Source of the DNA: Chloroflexota bacterium
GTDB taxonomy: Bacteria; Chloroflexota; Dehalococcoidia; Lucifugimonadales; Lucifugimonadaceae
NCBI GenBank assembly: GCA_013204555.1
Contig: JABMNO010000017.1
Coordinates: forward strand, 17,579-81,578
Length of the DNA stretch: 64,000 nucleotides
Direction of reading: 5' to 3'
In this document: positions 9,922 to 19,903 of the stretch, piece after piece
Numbering within the stretch: position 1 is the first letter of the stretch
How the letters are laid out: each line of letters begins with the position of its first letter
Notes under the pieces: generated by a model
Told to the model about the DNA's origin: nothing
Databases searched by the model: none
The model's input: the letters and a program-made list of their open reading frames with translations, nothing else
Translations under genes and position numbers: made by a program

Positions 9922-10854
9922 TTACGAGTTAGCGGCCATGATGTCTATGAGTTCCTGCACCGAATCAGCCGAAGACCTGAGGGCTGCCGCTTCACTCGGC
10001 GTGAGGTCTACCTCAATGATCTCTTCAATGCCGTCCGCGCCAAGTTTCACGGGTACTCCGGCATAGAGACCTTCAATGTCGTACTCGCCGTTGAGCAGGG
10101 CTGCGCAGGGGAGTATCTCTTTCGTGTCGAAGAGAATCGCCTCAACCATCTGCACAATTGCAGCTGATGGAGCGTAGTAGGCGCTTCCGGTCTTTAACAG
10201 TGAGACGATCTCTGCGCCGCCGTTCCGGGTGCGCTGGACGATCTCCTCAAGCCGACCTGCCTCAATGAGACTGGCGACGGGAACGCCACCAACGGTGGTG
10301 CTGCCGATCAACGGCACCATAGAGTCACCGTGTCCGCCGAGTACATAGGCAGAAATGTTCGTCACCGAGGTCTCGAGCTCCTGTGACAGGAACGTTCGGA
10401 ACCGTGCGGTGTCAAGGATGCCAGCCATACCGATTACGCGCTCTCGCGGGAAGCCGGATAGGGCGTAGGCGTGCTGAACCATGGCGTCGAGTGGGTTAGA
10501 AACGACGATCAGAATGGCGTCGGGGGATGCTTTGACGACCTGTTCAGTCACGGAGCCGACAATTTTCATGTTCGTCAGGAGCAGATCATCACGGCTCATG
10601 CCCGGCTTCCGGGCGATGCCAGCGGTGATCACGACGACGTCTGATCCAGACGTGTCGCCGTAGTCATTGGTGCCAAATACGTCAGCGTCTGATCCGACTA
10701 TCGGGCCGGCTGAAAGCATGTCCAGCGCCTTGCCCTGCGGCAGACCTTCGACGATGTCTATCAGCGCTACATCTGCATAGCCTTTGTCAGCGATGCGTTG
10801 TGCCGTGGTGGCGCCCACGTTACCGGCGCCGACGACCGTTACTTTGCTTCTCAC
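9922..10854 (-). CDS. mdh: Malate dehydrogenase
   Basis: NAD-dependent enzyme of the LDH/MDH family, about 310 residues, catalysing malate/oxaloacetate exchange in the TCA cycle. It shows [12 protein letters not shown] for NAD binding, the specificity loop [12 protein letters not shown] with the Arg typical of malate rather than lactate enzymes, and the catalytic His in [11 protein letters not shown] prefer the GTG start at 10854, with GGGAG 6 nt upstream, over an upstream start at 10890 that lacks a ribosome site. It is 41 nt downstream of the carboxyltransferase gene and 67 nt upstream of otsAB, consistent with one long transcript. Confidence 0.93.
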   Translation of the reverse strand: MRSKVTVVGAGNVGATTAQRIADKGYADVALIDIVEGLPQGKALDMLSAGPIVGSDADVFGTNDYGDTSGSDVVVITAGIARKPGMSRDDLLLTNMKIVGSVTEQVVKASPDAILIVVSNPLDAMVQHAYALSGFPRERVIGMAGILDTARFRTFLSQELETSVTNISAYVLGGHGDSMVPLIGSTTVGGVPVASLIEAGRLEEIVQRTRNGGAEIVSLLKTGSAYYAPSAAIVQMVEAILFDTKEILPCAALLNGEYDIEGLYAGVPVKLGADGIEEIIEVDLTPSEAAALRSSADSVQELIDIMAANS

Positions 10855-10895
10855 TACGTACTCCCTTGAAGTGCCAATTCCTACCCCCAAAACGG

Positions 10896-12512
10896 CTACA
10901 GCGGAATATTCCCGTGCTTCCGTTGGGGGGTATGGTCAGTTTTTGTTGCGAGCATTCTCAGTGCTTTGATGATCTCCGGGCGGGTCTGGATCGGGTCAAT
11001 TACGTCATCCAGCCAGCCACGCTCTGCTGCGATGTAAGGGGTTGCGAGTTTCTCTCGGTATTCGTCAATCATCTCCGTTCTGGCGGCGGCTGAGTCTTCA
11101 GCATCGGCGATCGCCCTGCGGTGGATGATATCTACGGCCCCCTCGGGCCCAAGCACGGCGATCTCAGCCGTCGGCCATGCCAGGTTCACATCGCTGCGCA
11201 GCTCCTTGCTGCTCATCACAATGTAAGCGCCGCCGTATGCCTTTCGCGTGATGATGCTGATCTTTGGCACGGTCGCTTCGACGTACGCGTAGAGCAACTT
11301 GGCGCCGTGGCGAATTACTCCGCCGTACTCCTGTTGCGTGCCGGGCATGAATCCGGGAACGTCTACTAACGTCACGATTGGGATGTTAAAGGCATCGCAG
11401 AGTCGGACGAATCGCGCTGCTTTGTCAGATGCGTCAATGTCCAGGACACCGGCAAGGTAGTTTGGTTGATTGGCGACGATGCCAATCGTCGAGCCGTCCA
11501 TACGGGCAAACCCAACGACAATATTCGGCGCGAACGCGTGGTGAACGGGCATGAAATCACCGTCGTCCACAATCGCGTAGATGACATCGTTGATGTCGTA
11601 CGGTTGGTTCGACGCTTCCGGTATCACCGTGGCGAGTTGCTCGGAGGTTCGGCCGGGATCGTCCGAGGTTGCAAGTCTGGGCGGGTCTTCTGCGTTGTTC
11701 GACGGCAAGAAGGAGAGCAGTCTGCGAACGTCAGAGAGCACAGTTGCCTCATCGGGGCCTGTGAACTGCGCTACGCCGCTCCGGCTGCCGTGCATAGCCG
11801 CGCCGCCAAGATCTTCGAAGGTGACATCTTCGCCGGTTGCTGCCTTCACCGGGCCGGGGCCGGTCAGATACATCTGACCCATGTTTTCGACCATGAAAAT
11901 GAAGTCGGTCAGGGCAGGGGAGTAGACGGCACCACCGGCGGATGGTCCGGCGATGACCGTGATCTGCGGGATGACGCCGGACGCCATCACATTGCGTCGA
12001 AACAGTTGGCCGTAGCCCGCCAGCGAGCCAACACCTTCATGGATGCGGGCTCCGCCGGAGTCGTTGATGCCAATCACCGGTGCGCCCACACGGACTGCGT
12101 GATCCATCACCTTGCCGATCTTGCCCGCGGCCACCTCTGAGAGCGTGCCGCCTATAACGGTAAAGTCCATGGCGTACACGAAGATCTGTCGGCCATCGAT
12201 GTTGCCGTAGCCGGTGACGACGCTATCGCCATCGAACTTCATGCGGTCGAGGCCGAAGTCACTGGATTGGTGCCGCACGAACGGGTCGATCTCGTGGAAG
12301 CTGCCGGGGTCGAGCAGCTTATCGATTCGCTCACGTGCGGTGAGTTTGCCCTTCCCGTGCTGCGCGTCGATGCGAGCCTGACCGCCACCGAGTAGACCCT
12401 CGGTTTTGCGTGCGGCAAGTTCTGCCGTGCGGTCTTTTCGCGTTTCCGACGGCTCTGGACCCGTTGCGTCCTCGAGTTCTGGGTTCTCGTTTTCGTTAGA
12501 GCTTGTGGAGAT
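10896..12512 (-). CDS. Acyl-CoA carboxylase beta subunit (propionyl-CoA type carboxyltransferase)
   Basis: Carboxyltransferase that moves CO2 from carboxybiotin to acetyl- or propionyl-CoA, or acts in a methylmalonyl-CoA decarboxylase. It has both crotonase-fold halves: [16 protein letters not shown] and [15 protein letters not shown] in the N half, and [13 protein letters not shown] and [16 protein letters not shown] in the C half. The conserved N-terminal segment [20 protein letters not shown] lies upstream of the first GTG (12278), so that GTG is not the start. No ATG, GTG or TTG exists in frame between 12278 and a TGA near 12555. An ATC at 12510-12512, with AAAGG 7 nt upstream, is the best start and gives 538 residues. 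No biotin carboxylase gene is in the window. Confidence 0.85.
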   Translation of the reverse strand: MSTSSNENENPELEDATGPEPSETRKDRTAELAARKTEGLLGGGQARIDAQHGKGKLTARERIDKLLDPGSFHEIDPFVRHQSSDFGLDRMKFDGDSVVTGYGNIDGRQIFVYAMDFTVIGGTLSEVAAGKIGKVMDHAVRVGAPVIGINDSGGARIHEGVGSLAGYGQLFRRNVMASGVIPQITVIAGPSAGGAVYSPALTDFIFMVENMGQMYLTGPGPVKAATGEDVTFEDLGGAAMHGSRSGVAQFTGPDEATVLSDVRRLLSFLPSNNAEDPPRLATSDDPGRTSEQLATVIPEASNQPYDINDVIYAIVDDGDFMPVHHAFAPNIVVGFARMDGSTIGIVANQPNYLAGVLDIDASDKAARFVRLCDAFNIPIVTLVDVPGFMPGTQQEYGGVIRHGAKLLYAYVEATVPKISIITRKAYGGAYIVMSSKELRSDVNLAWPTAEIAVLGPEGAVDIIHRRAIADAEDSAAARTEMIDEYREKLATPYIAAERGWLDDVIDPIQTRPEIIKALRMLATKTDHTPQRKHGNIPL

Positions 12513-12659
12513 TGTCGTGCCTTTACCGAAAGGGGTGTGGCTGCCCGTTCAATCTGGGAAGGACATGCCTGAAAACGCGTTCAAAATCGTATCTCAGGCC
12601 AATCGTGGCCGCAACTTGAAATCTGCCCGTTAGGGATATGGCGATGCTACCATCGAAAA

Positions 12660-13550
12660 ATGAACATTCCAAAGCATGCGGAGAGTGGCTTGCAGCCCGA
12701 CGTCGCCAGTCTGAATCGGTCCGGGCCAGAAATGTTCGATTGGGGAACGAAGACATTCATCATGGGCGTGCTGAATATCACGCCTGACTCGTTCTCAGGA
12801 GATGGACTCGGCACAGATGTTGAGAACGCGCTGATTCAGGCTCGCGAATTTGTTGCCAACGGAGCCCACATCCTGGACATAGGCGGAGAATCCACCCGTC
12901 CCCCAAAGGTCTATGAAGGCGCAAATCCGGTGGATGCCGATGAGGAACTCGTCCGCGTAATTCCAGTCATCGAGCGTTTATCGGCGGAACTAAATGTCCC
13001 TCTCAGTATCGACACACGCAAATCGACCGTCGCCCGCGCCGCCGTGAGCGCGGGTGCGGCAATCGTCAACGACGTGACGATGCTGGGTTATGACGAGGCT
13101 ATGGCTACCACCGTAGCCGAGTTGGGCGTGCCCGTCGTGATCTCACACATTCGAGACAGAGCGCGTTACACGGATGTCGTGGGCGAGGTGATCACTGACC
13201 TGATCGCAACCGTGCATCGTGCCGAATCCGCAGGCGTGGCCCGCAATGCCATCATCCTTGATCCCGGCATCGGCTTTGGCAAGACGGCTGAACATAGCCT
13301 GACCGTGCTCAGGCATCTTGACGAGCTAACCAACCTCGGATTCCCGGTGCTGGTTGGAACCTCCAGGAAATCCTCTATTGGCGCCGTGCTGGACCTGCCC
13401 GTGGATGATCGCCTGGAGGGAACCGGCGCAACTGTGGCATTGGCGATTGCGAAGGGGGCGGATATGGTGCGAGTCCACGATGTGAAGGAGATGGCCCGCG
13501 TCGCAAAGATGTCGGATGCGATAGTTAGAGGATGGACCCCGCCCCAGTGA
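12660..13550 (+). CDS. folP: Dihydropteroate synthase
   Basis: Folate-pathway TIM barrel joining 6-hydroxymethyl-dihydropterin diphosphate with p-aminobenzoate. It has the signature MGVLNITPDSFSGDG, the second signature ILDIGGESTRPP, and VGTSRKSSIG. At 296 residues it is slightly longer than typical because of about 25 extra N-terminal residues; an internal ATG at 12732 is an alternative start. Transcription is divergent from the carboxylase gene, with about 150 nt between them. The 3' end overlaps folK by 19 nt. The remaining folate genes (folE, folB) are about 34 kb away at 47-49.6 kb. Confidence 0.93.
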   Translation: MNIPKHAESGLQPDVASLNRSGPEMFDWGTKTFIMGVLNITPDSFSGDGLGTDVENALIQAREFVANGAHILDIGGESTRPPKVYEGANPVDADEELVRVIPVIERLSAELNVPLSIDTRKSTVARAAVSAGAAIVNDVTMLGYDEAMATTVAELGVPVVISHIRDRARYTDVVGEVITDLIATVHRAESAGVARNAIILDPGIGFGKTAEHSLTVLRHLDELTNLGFPVLVGTSRKSSIGAVLDLPVDDRLEGTGATVALAIAKGADMVRVHDVKEMARVAKMSDAIVRGWTPPQ

Positions 13551-14113
13551 AATTCCCCAGATATCCAGCTCAGTACGACAACGGAAAGCGCCCCTACGGT
13601 GAGCCTGAGGCGGTCTACGTAGCGCTCGGGTCAAATCTGGGAGACAGGGCAGTAAACCTGCGCACCGCCTTGGAGCGAATTGGCGAAACGGAAACTGTTG
13701 CTGCGATATCAGGCGTCTATGAGACTGAGCCGTGGGGAGTGCCAGATGAGCAGCCCGCCTATCTGAACCAGGTCTGCGAGTTGCAGACGTCCACTTCAGC
13801 CAACGACCTCATGAACCTGTTGCTAGGCATTGAAGCCGATCTGGGCCGGAAGCGGACATTCCAGAACGAAGCCCGGCCGATGGACCTCGACATCCTTTTC
13901 TACGGCGACCGGGTTATCGATATTCCCGGCCTACAAATCCCGCATCCCCGTCTGCACGAGCGCGCATTCGTTCTCGCCCCACTAGCTGAAATCGCCCCCG
14001 ACCTCATCCACCCGATCAGGGGCACAACCCCCGGCGATCTCCTGCGAGACGTAGATGCGTCAGGGGTTCAGAAGTATGTCCCAAATCCAGCGGACGTGAT
14101 CGCTTCGGATTGA
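13532..14113 (+). CDS. folK: 6-hydroxymethyl-7,8-dihydropterin pyrophosphokinase
   Basis: HPPK of 193 residues, which transfers pyrophosphate from ATP to 6-hydroxymethyl-dihydropterin, the step just before FolP. Family motifs are VALGSNLGDR near residue 30, YETEPWGVPDEQPAYLNQV, and RPMDLDILFYGD followed by PHPRLHERAFVLAPL. It has an N-terminal extension of about 25 residues. The start inside folP suggests translational coupling, so FolK and FolP are made together from one mRNA. Confidence 0.92.
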   Translation: MDPAPVKFPRYPAQYDNGKRPYGEPEAVYVALGSNLGDRAVNLRTALERIGETETVAAISGVYETEPWGVPDEQPAYLNQVCELQTSTSANDLMNLLLGIEADLGRKRTFQNEARPMDLDILFYGDRVIDIPGLQIPHPRLHERAFVLAPLAEIAPDLIHPIRGTTPGDLLRDVDASGVQKYVPNPADVIASD

Positions 14114-14141
14114 GCGCTATTTTTGACCGCCAATGGTAGTT

Positions 14142-14230
14142 GTGGGGCTTGCCCCACCATGGTTCCAAATACCGGGTGCGATTCGATGAAGCTCACGATC
14201 ATGATTACCGTAAGGCCGGGCTAGCCCGGC
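14142..14230 (+). repeat. Two intergenic palindromes
   Basis: Two perfect hairpins sit between folK and the lipoprotein gene. GTGGGGC/GCCCCAC with a TT loop is at 14142-14157. The 16-bp self-complementary GCCGGGCTAGCCCGGC is at 14215-14230. The sequence after the second one (about 14217-14246) resembles that at about 15582-15612, so it is a dispersed intergenic unit rather than a simple terminator. Neither has a T-tract. Confidence 0.6.
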
Positions 14231-14334
14231 GACTACCGGGGATGTGGTCCAGTGGACTGTGACGGTCCATCGTAAACTGCCGCGGCGCTGCATGATAGCC
14301 AAAGTCACCAATTTTCACCGTCTTAAGGCGGGCG

Positions 14335-15432
14335 ATGCCTAATCTGCTCAAATCGATATTCGCCATAGTCCCATTCGCTCTCGTTCTCGGAGCGGGTTGT
14401 AGTGGGGTGTCCGAGCCGCCCGCGGCGTCGACTGTTGTTAGGCCAACTCCAATTACAGATGGTTCTCTTCACGTCGGCTGGAACCGTGTTCAGGTGCGCT
14501 CCGGGCTGATTGGCCGATACGGCGACGACTCGCATGTAGGATTCACGGTCGATCTGCCCCAAGGATGGAGCGCTGGAGAATCGTGGCCGGGCATTTCAAG
14601 GAGCGCGTGGATTGCTGCTCCTCAAAAGGACGGCGATGACATATCTCCTATATTCCGAATTCGATTTGATATCGATTTCTCAAGACTGTCAGAGGATATT
14701 GAGCAGCAATCTGCGTATCGCTCGATCTCGACGTCTATCGAAGATGCCACCGTCATCTGGACAGATCTCGCGGATGGCGTCTCGCCACGTCGTATCCAGT
14801 CGCTGGCGCTGTTTGATCGTCTTCCGGGAACACCAAACGAAATTGGAGAGACGTCATTCACGGTATTCGTAGAGCCCTGGGACTTTTTTGAATCCGAATT
14901 GATTCGCGAAGTACTTTCGACGATCAAGTATCAAAAGCTCGATGTTCTACCTGAACTATCGCCTGTACCCGATATCGATTCCAGTTCGTGGAAGACCGTG
15001 TCTGGTAAGAGCCCATTTCCGGGTATCACCATGCGGGTCCCAGACCATTGGAATGTCTTGCCGCGGCGCGGAATTGACACTCTCGTGGGGGACATCGATG
15101 GAGACGGAATCGCAATTTATTACGACTTTGGGAACGCTGCCAGTGCCCCCCTTGGGCCGGGTACCAGACAGATCATCGCAGGGACCGTTCCAGACCACTT
15201 CTTCTGGGAGGAGCAGATTGCAGGGGAGTCATTCTGGTTAATCAGACCAGCAAGCACAAAATCTGATCCCGACGCGATCACTGGCATGTGGTCAGATCGT
15301 CTTCCGGGATCTGCCGATAACCTAAGCATTCTCAGCATGGTCGCGTTCGGACTATCTGCAGATCAGCAGGAACTCGCGCTTGCAGTGTTTCGCACTGTGC
15401 GGAATGCAGCGTATGAAGAGGCTGGTGAGTGA
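14335..15432 (+). CDS. Predicted lipoprotein of unknown function
   Basis: Exported protein of 365 residues. The N-terminus is a lipoprotein signal: a short basic start, a hydrophobic stretch IFAIVPFALVLGAG, then a Cys in a lipobox (LGAGC), so it is probably tethered to the outer face of the membrane. The mature part seems to hold two similar beta-rich halves (VGFTVDLPQGWSAG and ITMRVPDHWNVLPR), each opening with a 'P-x-GW/W' segment as in proteins that carry PsbP- or DUF1795-like modules. I cannot assign a family. An AAGG-type ribosome site precedes the ATG. It stands alone between repeats. Confidence 0.75.
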   Translation: MPNLLKSIFAIVPFALVLGAGCSGVSEPPAASTVVRPTPITDGSLHVGWNRVQVRSGLIGRYGDDSHVGFTVDLPQGWSAGESWPGISRSAWIAAPQKDGDDISPIFRIRFDIDFSRLSEDIEQQSAYRSISTSIEDATVIWTDLADGVSPRRIQSLALFDRLPGTPNEIGETSFTVFVEPWDFFESELIREVLSTIKYQKLDVLPELSPVPDIDSSSWKTVSGKSPFPGITMRVPDHWNVLPRRGIDTLVGDIDGDGIAIYYDFGNAASAPLGPGTRQIIAGTVPDHFFWEEQIAGESFWLIRPASTKSDPDAITGMWSDRLPGSADNLSILSMVAFGLSADQQELALAVFRTVRNAAYEEAGE

Positions 15433-15900
15433 TTCATCTGAGGAGCGGGTTGTATTCAGAGGTCGACGGATTCGTTCGCTTCAGGTGGAGACTCAATCCC
15501 ATTCCGCATACCTCCACGGCACTCACAATGCCTCGCTCCTCAGGGTGGCATTGTGAGTGCCGTGGGCTCAGTGGAATTGGAGGGCTAAGCCCGGCGGTTA
15601 CCTGAGATGTGGCAACGGCCTTGTGAGGGTGCTGGCAGGGATGCCCGCAGTACGAATTTGCCACGCCTTCTAGCTGACGGCGCGCAGCCCATCATCAATC
15701 AGTGATGAGGCTCCCGCGTAGGTGTCGCAGACGCCAATTCGAGCGCGGCAGACGCCCTCACGTTACTCGCAGAGCCTCGCTCCTCAGGGTGACTGTGATG
15801 ATGTTTGCGGTGTTCTTCCCTGGGACGGGCGTGATCCATGGGGTGATGGCGTTGTAGGGGTGCGGACAGGGATGCCCACAGTACGAATTTGCCACTCCTT
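15433..15900 (+). repeat. Intergenic region with duplicated gene tail and inverted repeats
   Basis: No gene is apparent. A stretch of about 77 nt at 15621-15697 is repeated, about 90% identical by eye, at 15852-15928. The second copy includes the last codons and stop of the CopD-like gene, so the first copy is a displaced duplicate of that gene's tail. A perfect 18-bp inverted repeat pairs 15515-15532 with 15547-15564. The CTCCTCAGGGTG motif occurs twice, near 15.54 and 15.78 kb. Confidence 0.7.
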
Positions 15901-16392
15901 CTAGCTGACGGCGCGCAGCCCATCATCAAACAGAATCGCGAGCAGGTTGGCGAGCAGGTAGACGATGACTCCCAGGAAAACGAGGGCGTTGTAGCCGAGG
16001 AGCCATGAGAGTTTTCGGGTCCAACGGGGACCTGAGTCGAGGCTGTTATCGGACTGGCGCAGGTTCCACATCTGGATGAACATCAGTACAGCGATGCCAA
16101 GCTTCACGCCGAGAACTGCGCCATAGGTTCCCGTTGCGGCTTCGTCGGAAAGTCGGTCCAGGGTGAGGATGAGGCCGGAGAAGATGATGGCGACTACGGA
16201 TATATCGACTAACTCGCGATAGTAGCGGGATACGTGGGGCATGACTGCCCGCATGCCGTCAGGCTCAAGGGCGCCTACCGGACGCAGCACGAACGCGAAG
16301 AGGATGCTGCCGCCGACCCATGCAACCGCTCCCACCGCGTGAATCCAGCGTGTGGCTAGCAGCAGGATTTCAAACAGATCAAGATCGGTCAT
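15901..16392 (-). CDS. CopD-like four-helix membrane protein
   Basis: Integral membrane protein of 163 residues with four hydrophobic segments, near residues 12-32, 62-80, 88-106 and 134-156. The first helix carries the ATRWIHAVGAVAWVGGSILF pattern (His plus WVGG) seen in copper-resistance CopD-family and related DUF proteins, where conserved His residues may bind metal or heme. A true copper role is not shown: no copC or other copper genes are nearby. It starts 9 nt after the glycyl-tRNA synthetase stop, so it is probably cotranscribed with it. Its 3' end is duplicated about 230 nt downstream. Confidence 0.7.
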   Translation of the reverse strand: MTDLDLFEILLLATRWIHAVGAVAWVGGSILFAFVLRPVGALEPDGMRAVMPHVSRYYRELVDISVVAIIFSGLILTLDRLSDEAATGTYGAVLGVKLGIAVLMFIQMWNLRQSDNSLDSGPRWTRKLSWLLGYNALVFLGVIVYLLANLLAILFDDGLRAVS

Positions 16393-16401
16393 CGGTGTGG
16401 G

Positions 16402-17778
16402 CTATCCGGAGATGTCTTCTCGCATGGCGTTTATCAGATCGGTGATGGCTGCGTTCACGTTCTCAATTGGTACCCGGATCTGCTCCATTGAGTCGCGATT
16501 TCGGATGGTCACTGAGGCATCGTCGATCGTATCGAAGTCGACCGTCACGCAGAGTGGCGTTCCCGCCTCGTCCTGACGCCGGTAGCGACGCCCGATGGAC
16601 TGGGTGTCATCATACTGCGTCGTCCACTCTTTGCTCACAACTTCGAACACGCGTTGCGCCGTTGGTGTGAGTTTGTCGTTGCGGCTTAGAGGAAGGACAG
16701 CGACTGTCATAGGCGCGATCTCCGGGTGCAAACGCAGCACAGTACGGGGCTCTTTTTCGCCTTCTTCCTCGTCGTACGCATCAACCAGCATCGCCAGCAT
16801 CGTGCGGTCTGCGCCCATGGCGGGTTCCACTACGTATGGGACGAATCGTTCGTCAGCTGCTTGATCGAAATATGAGAGGTCTTTGCCGCTCTTTTCCTGG
16901 TGAGCGACCAGATCATGATCACCACGATTGTTGATCGTCTCAAGCTCTGACCAACCGAAGGAGAACTTGTATTCGATATCGGCCGCTGCTGACGCGTAGT
17001 GCGGGCGTTCTTCTTCTGTGTGTTCGCGTTCACGCAGGAATTCCGCACGCACGCCGTAGCGCTTGAAGAAGCCCATGGAGAAGTCCACCCAGTATCGGAA
17101 CCACTGATCGACCTCGCCTGGATGGCAGAAGAACTCCATCTCCATCTGCTCGAATTCGCGTGTGCGGAAGATGAAGTTGCCGGGTGTGATTTCGTTCCTG
17201 AACGACTTCCCAATCTGGGCAATGCCGAACGGGATTTTCTTGCGCGAAGTTGTCGCCACGTTGTCGAAGTTGACGAATATGCCCTGAGCCGTTTCAGGCC
17301 GCAACCAGATCTGAGCGGTAGCGTCTTCAACCGGACCCATGAATGTCTTGAACATGAGGTTGAACTGGCGCGCTTCGCCCAGATGGCCGCCACACTTTGG
17401 GCAGACGTCGCCCTCAATGTTGTCGGCGCGGAATCGTTCTTTGCACTCACCCTCGCACTGCACAAGAGGGTCAGTGAAACCACCAACGTGGCCGCTGGCT
17501 TCCCAAACGTCCGGGTGCATCAGAATCGCCGCGTCCAGTCCGACTACGTCATTGCGTTCGCGGACCATCGCACGCCACCAGGCATCCTTGATGTTGCGCT
17601 TCATCTCTACGCCCAACGGGCCAAAGTCCCATGTGCTGCCGAGACCGCCGTAGATCTCACTGCTCTGAAACACGAATCCGCGCCGCTTGGCGAGGGAGAC
17701 GATTTTGTCTAGTTCAACTGGCTCGGTAAGGGTTCTTTGCAACGGTCTCTGCTCGAAGTACTTGTATTTAAGGGGCAA
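16402..17778 (-). CDS. glyQS: Glycyl-tRNA synthetase (class II, single-chain)
   Basis: Charges tRNA-Gly with glycine. The 458-residue protein is of the alpha2 type found in archaea, eukaryotes and many bacteria. Features are [17 protein letters not shown] near residue 45, a zinc-ribbon-like pair (CEGECKERF and CPKCGG), class II motif 2 around [18 protein letters not shown], and the C-terminal anticodon-binding domain from about residue 350. The outer start is a TTG at 17778; a second in-frame TTG about 13 codons in is also possible, and neither has a strong ribosome site. The CopD-like gene follows after 9 nt. Confidence 0.93.
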   Translation of the reverse strand: MPLKYKYFEQRPLQRTLTEPVELDKIVSLAKRRGFVFQSSEIYGGLGSTWDFGPLGVEMKRNIKDAWWRAMVRERNDVVGLDAAILMHPDVWEASGHVGGFTDPLVQCEGECKERFRADNIEGDVCPKCGGHLGEARQFNLMFKTFMGPVEDATAQIWLRPETAQGIFVNFDNVATTSRKKIPFGIAQIGKSFRNEITPGNFIFRTREFEQMEMEFFCHPGEVDQWFRYWVDFSMGFFKRYGVRAEFLREREHTEEERPHYASAAADIEYKFSFGWSELETINNRGDHDLVAHQEKSGKDLSYFDQAADERFVPYVVEPAMGADRTMLAMLVDAYDEEEGEKEPRTVLRLHPEIAPMTVAVLPLSRNDKLTPTAQRVFEVVSKEWTTQYDDTQSIGRRYRRQDEAGTPLCVTVDFDTIDDASVTIRNRDSMEQIRVPIENVNAAITDLINAMREDISG

Positions 17779-18163
17779 TCAAATGCCGCCTTAGTGTGGA
17801 GGCGGCCACTGAAGTTTACTCCGTGCTTGGATCGCAATTCGTGGTGTTTGGAGCTGGGGTTGATTTTCCGGTCCTGGTGCGACGTTTGGATGTTGCATAT
17901 GTATCGACCGTTTCCATGAATGACGCTGAGATCCCGGATCGCTCCGGCAAGGCCACAGCGTCCGTGATGACAGATGCGCGGGAGGCTGCGGGTTGCGCGT
18001 CCGGAATGAAGGGTATGCCACTGAGCCAAGATCGATAACCGCTACGAGTAATATCTTCGCTGCCAGTTGGAGATCGAGATTGGAGGCACATTATGCCTTT
18101 GACGCCTGAGATGGGTAGACTTGCGGCCACGATTCCACGATCAAGCAAGTTGGGCAGATTGCG
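17779..18163 (+). repeat. Intergenic region with a palindromic repeat copy
   Basis: This divergent spacer separates glyQS (-) from the SDR pair (+). One copy of the ATCCCGGA-arm palindromic repeat lies at about 17931-17972, with one mismatch in the right arm. ORFs overlapping it are composed of repeat and are not credible proteins. Promoters for both flanking genes must lie here, but I see no clear -35/-10 pair. Confidence 0.6.
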
Positions 18164-19006
18164 ATGGCGCAGCAACAGGAACATCAGCGGCAATTGGAAG
18201 GCAAAGTGGCTCTGGTCACGGGAGGCGGGAACGGGATTGGCGCCGGTATTTGCCGTGTGCTCGCCGAACGTGGCGCAAAGGTGGCCGTGAGCGATATTAG
18301 TCTCGAACGCGCGCAGTCGATTTCAGATGAGATTGCCAGCGCTGGAGGAACGGCAATACCACTCTCGATAGACGTAACAGACGTCGCCTCACTCAATGCC
18401 GGAGTAAGTCGGGTTCTTGAAGAGTTCGGCCAACTGGATATCTGTGTACCAAATGCGGGAGTTGTAGGCACGCGGGGATTCGAAACTCGCAGCGATTTTG
18501 TCGATGGTGATTGGGATGCCACAAACAGCGTCAACGTCCGCGGTCTGGTGAACACCGCTGAGGCCGTGCTGCCGCATATGCGCGAACGCAAGTACGGCAA
18601 GATCATCAATATCGCCTCGCAGGGAGGGCGTGCTCCACGGGGCCCGGACGTGGTGCTGGGGCGCCAGACTATTCCGTATCTGGTCTCCAAGGCCGCGGCC
18701 ATCCAGTGGACCCACCTGCTGGCGCAGGATGTGGGCAAACACAGCATCAACGTGAACTGTGTCTGCCCCGGCACAGTCTGGTCCGACATCTGGGAGTCGA
18801 TTGGTGTGAATAGATCTAATTTTGAACCGAACCTTGGCGCTGATGCGAGAGCGGTTTTCGATGCAGCGACGATGATGAGGCATCCGCTCCAGCTTGAGCA
18901 AACGCCGGAGGACATTGGTCACTCCGTGGCGTTCCTGGCATCCGATGAGGCGAGCGAGATCACAGGGCAGGCGCTCAACGTGAACGCCGGGTCGGTGCTG
19001 TCATGA
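18164..19006 (+). CDS. Short-chain dehydrogenase/reductase
   Basis: Classical SDR oxidoreductase of 280 residues. It has the cofactor motif TGGGNGIGAG, an Asp at the end of strand 2 (VAVSDIS) that favours NAD over NADP, the PNAGVVG motif, a catalytic Ser in NIASQGG, and Tyr-x-x-x-Lys in PYLVSKAAA. The substrate is unknown. The insert RAPRGPDVVLGRQT before the catalytic Tyr is shared with the next gene and marks a subfamily. The stop overlaps the paralogous SDR start by 4 nt (ATGA), and an amidase follows, so the three genes are probably a catabolic operon. Confidence 0.85.
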   Translation: MAQQQEHQRQLEGKVALVTGGGNGIGAGICRVLAERGAKVAVSDISLERAQSISDEIASAGGTAIPLSIDVTDVASLNAGVSRVLEEFGQLDICVPNAGVVGTRGFETRSDFVDGDWDATNSVNVRGLVNTAEAVLPHMRERKYGKIINIASQGGRAPRGPDVVLGRQTIPYLVSKAAAIQWTHLLAQDVGKHSINVNCVCPGTVWSDIWESIGVNRSNFEPNLGADARAVFDAATMMRHPLQLEQTPEDIGHSVAFLASDEASEITGQALNVNAGSVLS

Positions 19007-19851
19007 GCGGCGCAGGAGCAGTCGTTTCACGACAACTTGAAGGACGAGTGGCGTTGGTGACGGGTGCAGCGTCCGGTATCGGGCGTGGCATCGCAGAAGT
19101 GCTTCACTCCCGAGGCGCTTCACTGGTGCTGGTAGATATAAATAAACAGGCCGCGGAGTCGGCTGCGAACGAGATCGCAGGGGAGGGCAGCGCAGCGATT
19201 GGACTGTTTGCCGACGTTACCGACCCTTCGACATTGGCATCTGCCGTCGATTCAGCACTAGAACGGTTCGGTGAGATCGATATCTGTGTGGCCAATGCTG
19301 GTGTGATTGGCGGTCCGGGATTCACCGAGCGTCGCGACTATAACGATGACGACTGGGATGCCACGCACTCGGTAAACGTGCGGGGCGTGGTCAACACCAA
19401 TGACGCGGTTCGTCCACACATGATCGAGAAAGGCCGTGGGCGCATCATCAATATCGCCTCGCACGGCGGACGTACGCCTCGGGGCGCCGACGGCGGAATT
19501 GGCAGCGTGCAGGTGCCGTACGGCGTCTCGAAAGCTGGCGTAATCCAGTGGACCATGCACCTCGCACTCCAGATAGCGAAGCACGGAGTCACAGTAAACG
19601 TCGTTTGCCCCGGCACGCTCTGGACGCCAATGTGGGAGCGGATCGCTCAGATGCGCTCCCTGTACGACTCCCGCTACGAGGGCATGGAGCCGAATGACAT
19701 ATTCGACGCACAGATTAAGGGTTCCATCCCGCTCGGCAGACCCCAAACGCCTACCGATATCGGCGACGCGGTAGCCTTCTTCGCCTCAGATGACGCCAGA
19801 GTCATCACGGGCCAGGCGCTCAACGTAAACGGCGGAGCGATCATGAATTGA
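19003..19851 (+). CDS. Short-chain dehydrogenase/reductase (tandem paralogue)
   Basis: Classical SDR of 282 residues, clearly paralogous to the preceding gene. It shares the same layout, the same NVRG-V-NT segment, and the same RTPRGADGG insert before the active site. Motifs are TGAASGIGRG, an acidic strand-2 end (LVLVDINK) favouring NAD, VANAGVIGG, a Ser in NIASHGG and PYGVSKAGV. The ATGA overlap with the upstream paralogue implies coupled translation and perhaps a hetero-oligomer, which is inference. Substrate unknown. Confidence 0.85.
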   Translation: MSGAGAVVSRQLEGRVALVTGAASGIGRGIAEVLHSRGASLVLVDINKQAAESAANEIAGEGSAAIGLFADVTDPSTLASAVDSALERFGEIDICVANAGVIGGPGFTERRDYNDDDWDATHSVNVRGVVNTNDAVRPHMIEKGRGRIINIASHGGRTPRGADGGIGSVQVPYGVSKAGVIQWTMHLALQIAKHGVTVNVVCPGTLWTPMWERIAQMRSLYDSRYEGMEPNDIFDAQIKGSIPLGRPQTPTDIGDAVAFFASDDARVITGQALNVNGGAIMN

Positions 19852-19903
19852 ATGAATTACACGAATTGATGAATCAACTGGTACACAAACGATTGAGGAC
19901 GAA

